From NCBI GenBank assembly GCA_020433785.1, contig JAGRCC010000498.1, positions 1-9,824 of the forward strand: a DNA stretch of 9,824 nucleotides, in the 5' to 3' direction. A program made the translations under genes and the position numbers. The stretch is from Anaerolineae bacterium (GTDB lineage Bacteria > Chloroflexota > Anaerolineae > 4572-78 > J111). How positions within the stretch are numbered: the first letter of the stretch is position 1; every line of letters starts with the position of its first letter. Positions 6,337-9,824 of this stretch are shown piece by piece. The notes under the pieces are model-generated. The model was not told where the DNA came from and made no database searches. It saw only the letters and a program-made list of their open reading frames with translations.

Positions 6337-7314
6337 ATGAAATCAAAAAATGGATTGGCAAAACTATTAATTCACCTGAACTTTCACCTGAACCTTCACC
6401 TGAATTCCAAACGTAAAAAACCAAAAGAGGTCATCTGGGTTGTCGGCGATGGCAGAAGCGGCACCACCTGGATTTCTAACCTGATCAACAGCCGTAAACA
6501 GTACCGCTATATGTTTGAACCATTTCATCCTATCCTGGTACCCTGGATGAAAAAATTTATGAAATTTCAGTACCTCAGGCCCAACAATACCAGTAAATAT
6601 TTTCTTGGCCGGGGGCGAGTTGTATTTAGCGGGCAACTTCAACATCCTCGCATTAACCGCCATAATCAGTATGAGAGCCACCACGGCTTGCTCATCAAAG
6701 ATATTCACGCCCATCTGTTCATTAATTGGGTCGATGTCCAATTTCCCCACGTAAAAAAGGTTATGATCCTGCGCCATCCGTGCGCGGTGGCCTTGTCCAA
6801 AATGAGGTTAAAGCGATGGAATTGGCCGCGAGACCCTGAAATTTTCTTTTCTCAGCCTGAGCTTTGCCAGGACCACCTTTCCGGCTTTGAACATGTCACC
6901 GAAAGAGTGGCTAGTATGTTTGAACGGTATGTATTAACCTGGTCTATTCTACATTACGTACCACTCCAACAACTGAATAACCAGCAGATACATCTGGTAT
7001 TTTATGAAGCGCTTTGCACCAACCCTGAGCACGAATTGAGCCGCCTTTTCTCATATCTGGGCGAACCAACCGAACTTGGTCCGGAATTGAAAGCGATGCT
7101 AAAAACACCCTCACGTACCAGCCGCGGCCACAGCGCCATCATTACCGGCGCGGATCTGATCGATGGCTGGCGCAAAGAATTAACTCGTGAAGAGATTAAA
7201 CGAGCCTTAGACATTCTCGTAGTTTTTGATCTTGACCGGATATACAACGACATGCTATTACCCAATATCGAGCAGGCTGAGAGATTACTCGGTCAGGGAG
7301 TAGAAGCAGCGTGA
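6337..7314 (+). CDS. Sulfotransferase, RSGTT P-loop type
   Basis: A 325-residue protein with a PAPS-binding fold unlike the other three sulfotransferase domains here. The 5'-phosphosulfate loop is VVGDGRSGTTWISNLI (35-50), with Arg (R40) where genes 4 and 5 have Lys. MFEPFHP (59-65) follows, as in carbohydrate 6-O-sulfotransferases that carry RSGSS and a nearby FEPL motif. The 3'-phosphate motif is VMILRHPCAVALSKM (142-156, R146 and S154). HLVFYEAL (219-226) and LFSYLGEP (237-244) are usual C-terminal landmarks. The basic N-terminus carries three HLNx repeats (13-24) of unknown meaning. ATG 6337 follows gene 5 by 28 bases with only a weak purine-rich leader. The TGA overlaps the next GTG as GTGA. 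It probably sulfates a sugar hydroxyl. The 6-O-type likeness rests on two short motifs, so the position of sulfation is a guess. Confidence 0.87.
   Translation: MKSKNGLAKLLIHLNFHLNLHLNSKRKKPKEVIWVVGDGRSGTTWISNLINSRKQYRYMFEPFHPILVPWMKKFMKFQYLRPNNTSKYFLGRGRVVFSGQLQHPRINRHNQYESHHGLLIKDIHAHLFINWVDVQFPHVKKVMILRHPCAVALSKMRLKRWNWPRDPEIFFSQPELCQDHLSGFEHVTERVASMFERYVLTWSILHYVPLQQLNNQQIHLVFYEALCTNPEHELSRLFSYLGEPTELGPELKAMLKTPSRTSRGHSAIITGADLIDGWRKELTREEIKRALDILVVFDLDRIYNDMLLPNIEQAERLLGQGVEAA
6373..6408 (+). repeat. 12-bp tandem repeat, three units
   Basis: Units cacctgaacttt, cacctgaacctt and cacctgaattcc follow directly in frame in gene 6 and encode HLNF-HLNL-HLNS (residues 13-24). A slippage-prone repeat just before the sulfotransferase fold begins. 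Confidence 0.85.
7295..7300 (+). promoter_or_regulatory. Shine-Dalgarno AGGGAG for gene 7
   Basis: AGGGAG lies inside the end of gene 6, 10 bases before GTG 7311, and supports the GTGA-overlap start. Confidence 0.5.
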
Positions 7315-9221
7315 GCATCTTCAACAAATCGGTTTCTGTATCAAAAAATCAGCCTCTCCCCAAAATAGCCATGTTTATGTGTATCCACAACGAAGAGCGG
7401 TTTTTGGAAGCCAATTTACGCTATCATCGTGCGCTTGGTGTTTCGCGAGCGTACGTGTTTCTTGACCGTTGTGAGGATGCCTCATTACAAATTGCTCAAT
7501 CATTCCCTTGGGTGGAACCTATCATATTGGATGACAGGTTGCATACCTTATCGCCCTACTATTCTGATTTATTCAGAGTATGCGCGGATCATGCCTGGCG
7601 TATGGCGCAGGCAGAGGGTTTCGATTGGCTGGTATGTATTGATGTGGACGAGTTTGTCTTTGTCAATAATCAATCAATTGTCCAAAATACACATTTTGAT
7701 CTGACCGATATCCCGCTGGAGACAATTCTATGTGCCGGTCACTTGCCTTCAATGTTATCCACAGTGTCGCCCGGAACCGAGGCCATATTCTTACAGAGTT
7801 GGAATGTGGTCCCAGGAAAACCTAACCAAAATGACCCTTTCTGGAAACAATATTTTTTTCAGAGCCAGAAGCCGTGGACTCAAACAATGTGCGACCCTCT
7901 CACCGGGAAAATTATCGATTGGGACGGTAATCTTGCCAGCCGTGGCAAGAGCATGGTCAGAACGAATGCAGCTATTCAATGCCTGGACTCCCACTTGTGG
8001 GTGCGCTCACAAGGGGTCAACCACCGGCCGGTAAACATATCCATTCCCACAAAAAATCATGGGTTTTTGTACCACTTTTACATCGTGAATTCTCACCATT
8101 GGCGAGAAAAATATCAGAAGTTATCGCGTGAATTAACTTTATGGCAATCGGGCAGTCCCGTGCAATTTCCTAAGCAATGTGGGAAAAGAGCCAGTGCCGT
8201 GTTGAATAATGACGAGATCGAGATTTATCTGAATGAATGGTTTTTCTTGCCGGCAAAGGTGCTGGAATCTCACGTTGAGCAACAACTCTTACGCAAAGCG
8301 GATGTGGTGGAAAAGGTTATTACGGGTGTAGATTTGAGTGAACTGGAAAATGACCAGCCGAATCACCTGGCAATCGATCAAATCTTGACCGAGTTTCGTG
8401 TCACAGAGCAGCAGATCATAGCTTCCAAATCAGAAAACGGCGTTATTGCTTCTCCCAAAACTAAACTTACCCCCACCCCATCCCATAGAAGAAAAAATTC
8501 AGTCGCTTTGCCCCCGGTCAGTTGCATCTGCCTGCCTCAGGGCCAACCGGAACGGCTTGAGGAGGCGATTTACTCCTTTTTGCAACAGGATTATCAGGGG
8601 CAAAAAGAGCTGGTCATCTTGAACGACAACGCAGACCAACTCTTGGAGATTGACCATCCGGAGATACGAATAGTCAATCTCTCCGAACAGTTTTTCGCAC
8701 CCAACCAAAAGCGTAACGCGGCCATTGCCCTCTGCGCTCACGACCTGATCTTTGTCTGGGATGACGACGGTATCTATCTGCCCCATTGTATCTCGTTTTC
8801 AATTGAGAAATTTCGTAAACGGAAGGGTTTTTTCAAACCGACCAAAGTCTTTGTCTTGAGCAACGGTGCGTTGAGATTGCCCCGGCAAAACATCTTCCAT
8901 AGCGGTAGTTGTCTAACCCGTAAGTGGTTTGACAAGGTTCGCGGCTATACTTCTAATCAAAAGCTTTATTTTTACAAGGAGGAAATTGAGACTCAATTTA
9001 AGCGCAAATATCCAAACTTAGTCCAGTTTTATGATATCGCCATTGAGGATATTTTTTATATTTACAGATGGGGGGGTGTACAAATTTTTCAAAAAAACGG
9101 CGCTACAAAATCCGATGAAATCAAACACGGGCCTATCAAATTAACCCCCCACTGGCAGACGGACTATTTGAAATTAGTACGTGACTACCTCATAAGCCTG
9201 GCCGATGTCACTGACAATTAG
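7311..9221 (+). CDS. Double glycosyltransferase: Glyco_tranf_2_4/GT92-like plus GT2 module
   Basis: A 636-residue protein with two GT domains. Residues about 17-275 resemble Glyco_tranf_2_4/GT92: MCIHNEERFLEANLRYHRAL (23-42), LDRCEDAS (51-58) and the metal/nucleotide-sugar motif CIDVDEF (109-115), ending near HFYIVNSHHWREKY (255-268). A linker, rich in charged, Pro and Ser residues near its end, spans about 325-400. Residues 401-627 are the GT2 module in its least altered form here: PPVSCICL (401-408), LVILND (434-439), QKRNAAIAL (466-474), WDDDG (483-487), YFYKEEIETQF (553-563) and IKLTPHW (609-615). Both domains look catalytically plausible, so it may add two sugars in turn. The start is GTG 7311, overlapping the upstream TGA as GTGA, with AGGGAG at 7295-7300, 10 bases upstream. 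No signal peptide or membrane segment is seen. Last gene of the unit; sugars unknown. Confidence 0.88.
   Translation: MSIFNKSVSVSKNQPLPKIAMFMCIHNEERFLEANLRYHRALGVSRAYVFLDRCEDASLQIAQSFPWVEPIILDDRLHTLSPYYSDLFRVCADHAWRMAQAEGFDWLVCIDVDEFVFVNNQSIVQNTHFDLTDIPLETILCAGHLPSMLSTVSPGTEAIFLQSWNVVPGKPNQNDPFWKQYFFQSQKPWTQTMCDPLTGKIIDWDGNLASRGKSMVRTNAAIQCLDSHLWVRSQGVNHRPVNISIPTKNHGFLYHFYIVNSHHWREKYQKLSRELTLWQSGSPVQFPKQCGKRASAVLNNDEIEIYLNEWFFLPAKVLESHVEQQLLRKADVVEKVITGVDLSELENDQPNHLAIDQILTEFRVTEQQIIASKSENGVIASPKTKLTPTPSHRRKNSVALPPVSCICLPQGQPERLEEAIYSFLQQDYQGQKELVILNDNADQLLEIDHPEIRIVNLSEQFFAPNQKRNAAIALCAHDLIFVWDDDGIYLPHCISFSIEKFRKRKGFFKPTKVFVLSNGALRLPRQNIFHSGSCLTRKWFDKVRGYTSNQKLYFYKEEIETQFKRKYPNLVQFYDIAIEDIFYIYRWGGVQIFQKNGATKSDEIKHGPIKLTPHWQTDYLKLVRDYLISLADVTDN
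8511..9191 (+). repeat. GT2-module copy 4 (best-preserved DXD)
   Basis: Encodes residues 401-627 of gene 7. Unlike copies 2 and 3, which sit near the N-terminus of their proteins, this one is C-terminal. It keeps the WDDDG motif. Confidence 0.78.
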
Positions 9222-9239
9222 CCGGTCAACCTTACGAGG
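9188..9239. terminator. Imperfect inverted repeat at the convergent gene junction
   Basis: CCTCATAAG (9188-9196) pairs with CTTACGAGG (9231-9239): one A-C mismatch in a + transcript, a G-U pair in a - transcript. An inner 5-pair stem (9198-9202 with 9221-9225) is possible. It encloses both stop codons. There is no clear T-run on either side, so intrinsic termination is only a possibility. Confidence 0.25.
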
Positions 9240-9824
9240 CGTCCAAATCCTGCGCCAGCACCGCCACGCTGTCGCCGATCTCCACAAAGCCGGGGCCGCG
9301 TGTGCAGAGCAGCACGCCCGACGTTTGAGCGATGGTCGGCTGCGGTTCCCACGTGAAATTCTCCGGGAAGTGAATTTGGCCAATCGTCTGATTGGCCTCG
9401 ATCCAATCGCCTAATTCAAAGAAGGACTCGTAAATGCCACCGGCGATAGCGATATGGTAATTCTTGGCGCTGGGTACTTCCATCAGCCGGCTGGGCGGCA
9501 GCCCTTGCGCTTCACGCGTCATAATCTCGCCCTCCACAATACCGAAATGTTTCAGCAGATTGCGCACGCCCACATCGGTCAGCTTCACCACCTTGGGCGA
9601 CAGCGTACCCGCGCTGCCGACCTCGGCGCACAGGAAAATCTTGCCCATCCGTTCCACCGCGTAATCCAGTAATCCCTCGCCGGTGATCTCCTTGATCATC
9701 AAACTGACCGGCGCTTCGAAGGCTTGCATTGCCGCGAACGTCTGCTGATTCTGGGTCTCATCGGCCAGATAATGCATGCTCATATACGGGATCAGGCTGA
9801 GCGAGTAGCCGCCGGAGTGCAGAT
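9232..9824 (-). CDS. Succinylglutamate desuccinylase/aspartoacylase-family hydrolase (5' end outside window)
   Basis: The frame is open from the right edge to the TAA at 9232-9234 and shows 196 whole codons. Reading in from the edge, the first residues are LHSGGYS preceded by a partial codon that fits Asp. D-L-H-S-G-G matches the family motif holding the third zinc-ligand His. FLCAEVGSAGTLSP follows, with the Glu in the place of the catalytic Glu. The C-terminus (IYESFFELGDWIEANQTIGQIHFPE) is the usual beta-rich end domain. These enzymes cut N-acyl groups from amino acids; relatives include the ectoine-pathway N-acetyl-diaminobutyrate deacetylases and AstE. The HxxE zinc pair and the start lie outside the window. 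A methionine at 9783 is internal, not the start. Its GC content is clearly higher than most of the cluster, its orientation is opposite, and its stop is 10 bases from the stop of gene 7, so it is probably not part of the glycan unit. Confidence 0.87.
   Translation of the reverse strand, partial: LHSGGYSLSLIPYMSMHYLADETQNQQTFAAMQAFEAPVSLMIKEITGEGLLDYAVERMGKIFLCAEVGSAGTLSPKVVKLTDVGVRNLLKHFGIVEGEIMTREAQGLPPSRLMEVPSAKNYHIAIAGGIYESFFELGDWIEANQTIGQIHFPENFTWEPQPTIAQTSGVLLCTRGPGFVEIGDSVAVLAQDLDAS

Noticed and set aside
6373..6408. Short direct repeats as a CRISPR-like array
   Set aside because: The units are contiguous with no spacers and are in frame within a gene.
6367..6777. 136-codon antisense frame opposite gene 6
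   Set aside because: Its VQVKVQVKVQVN end is just the reverse reading of the 12-bp repeat; the + strand frame holds clear PAPS motifs.
9205..9414. Small + strand frame after gene 7
   Set aside because: It lies opposite the high-GC hydrolase gene, which has family motifs; the frame itself resembles nothing known.

Overview
The window is a bacterial locus of eight protein genes. Seven lie head to tail on the + strand (1-9221) with gaps of 22-28 bases or 4-base overlaps, so they read as one transcription unit. The unit starts upstream of the window, so no promoter is visible. An eighth gene on the - strand converges on it and runs off the right edge. No RNA gene, CRISPR array, insertion sequence or attachment site was seen, and no gene-free stretch exceeds 30 bases.

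Layout: (1) the 3' end of a family-2-type glycosyltransferase (GT2) gene; (2) a GT2-like domain fused to a Sulfotransfer_2-type sulfotransferase; (3) a probable lipoprotein with FG-GAP/VCBS calcium-loop repeats and a C-terminal ASPIC/UnbV domain; (4) a GT2-like domain fused to an N-sulfotransferase-like (Sulfotransfer_1) domain; (5) a stand-alone paralogue of that sulfotransferase domain; (6) a third kind of sulfotransferase with an RSGTT P-loop; (7) a glycosyltransferase of the Glyco_tranf_2_4/GT92 kind fused to another GT2 module; (8) on the - strand, a succinylglutamate desuccinylase/aspartoacylase-family zinc hydrolase, partial and probably unrelated.

The main feature is modularity. The same roughly 230-residue GT2-like module occurs four times in 9.2 kb, with matches still visible in the DNA. 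It is joined to three different partner domains, and its catalytic motif decays from WDDDG (gene 7) to WDVED (gene 4) to WNAAD (gene 2). Four sulfotransferase domains of three types sit beside these glycosyltransferases. The best inference is a locus that builds and sulfates a surface glycan, glycolipid or glycoprotein from PAPS. No PAPS synthesis, export or polymerase gene is in view, and the lipoprotein could be a surface partner or substrate. None of this is proven by sequence alone.

Organism: bacterial start sites and Shine-Dalgarno-like sequences, a probable lipobox and FG-GAP/ASPIC proteins point to an environmental bacterium. A Chloroflexota-type or other large-genome, multicellular or filamentous lineage is possible, but this is a weak guess. 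By hand count of sample lines, the + strand cluster is mostly near 40-50% GC (part of the FG-GAP gene is higher), while the - strand gene is about 60%. The cluster may therefore be an accessory island abutting a core-like gene.
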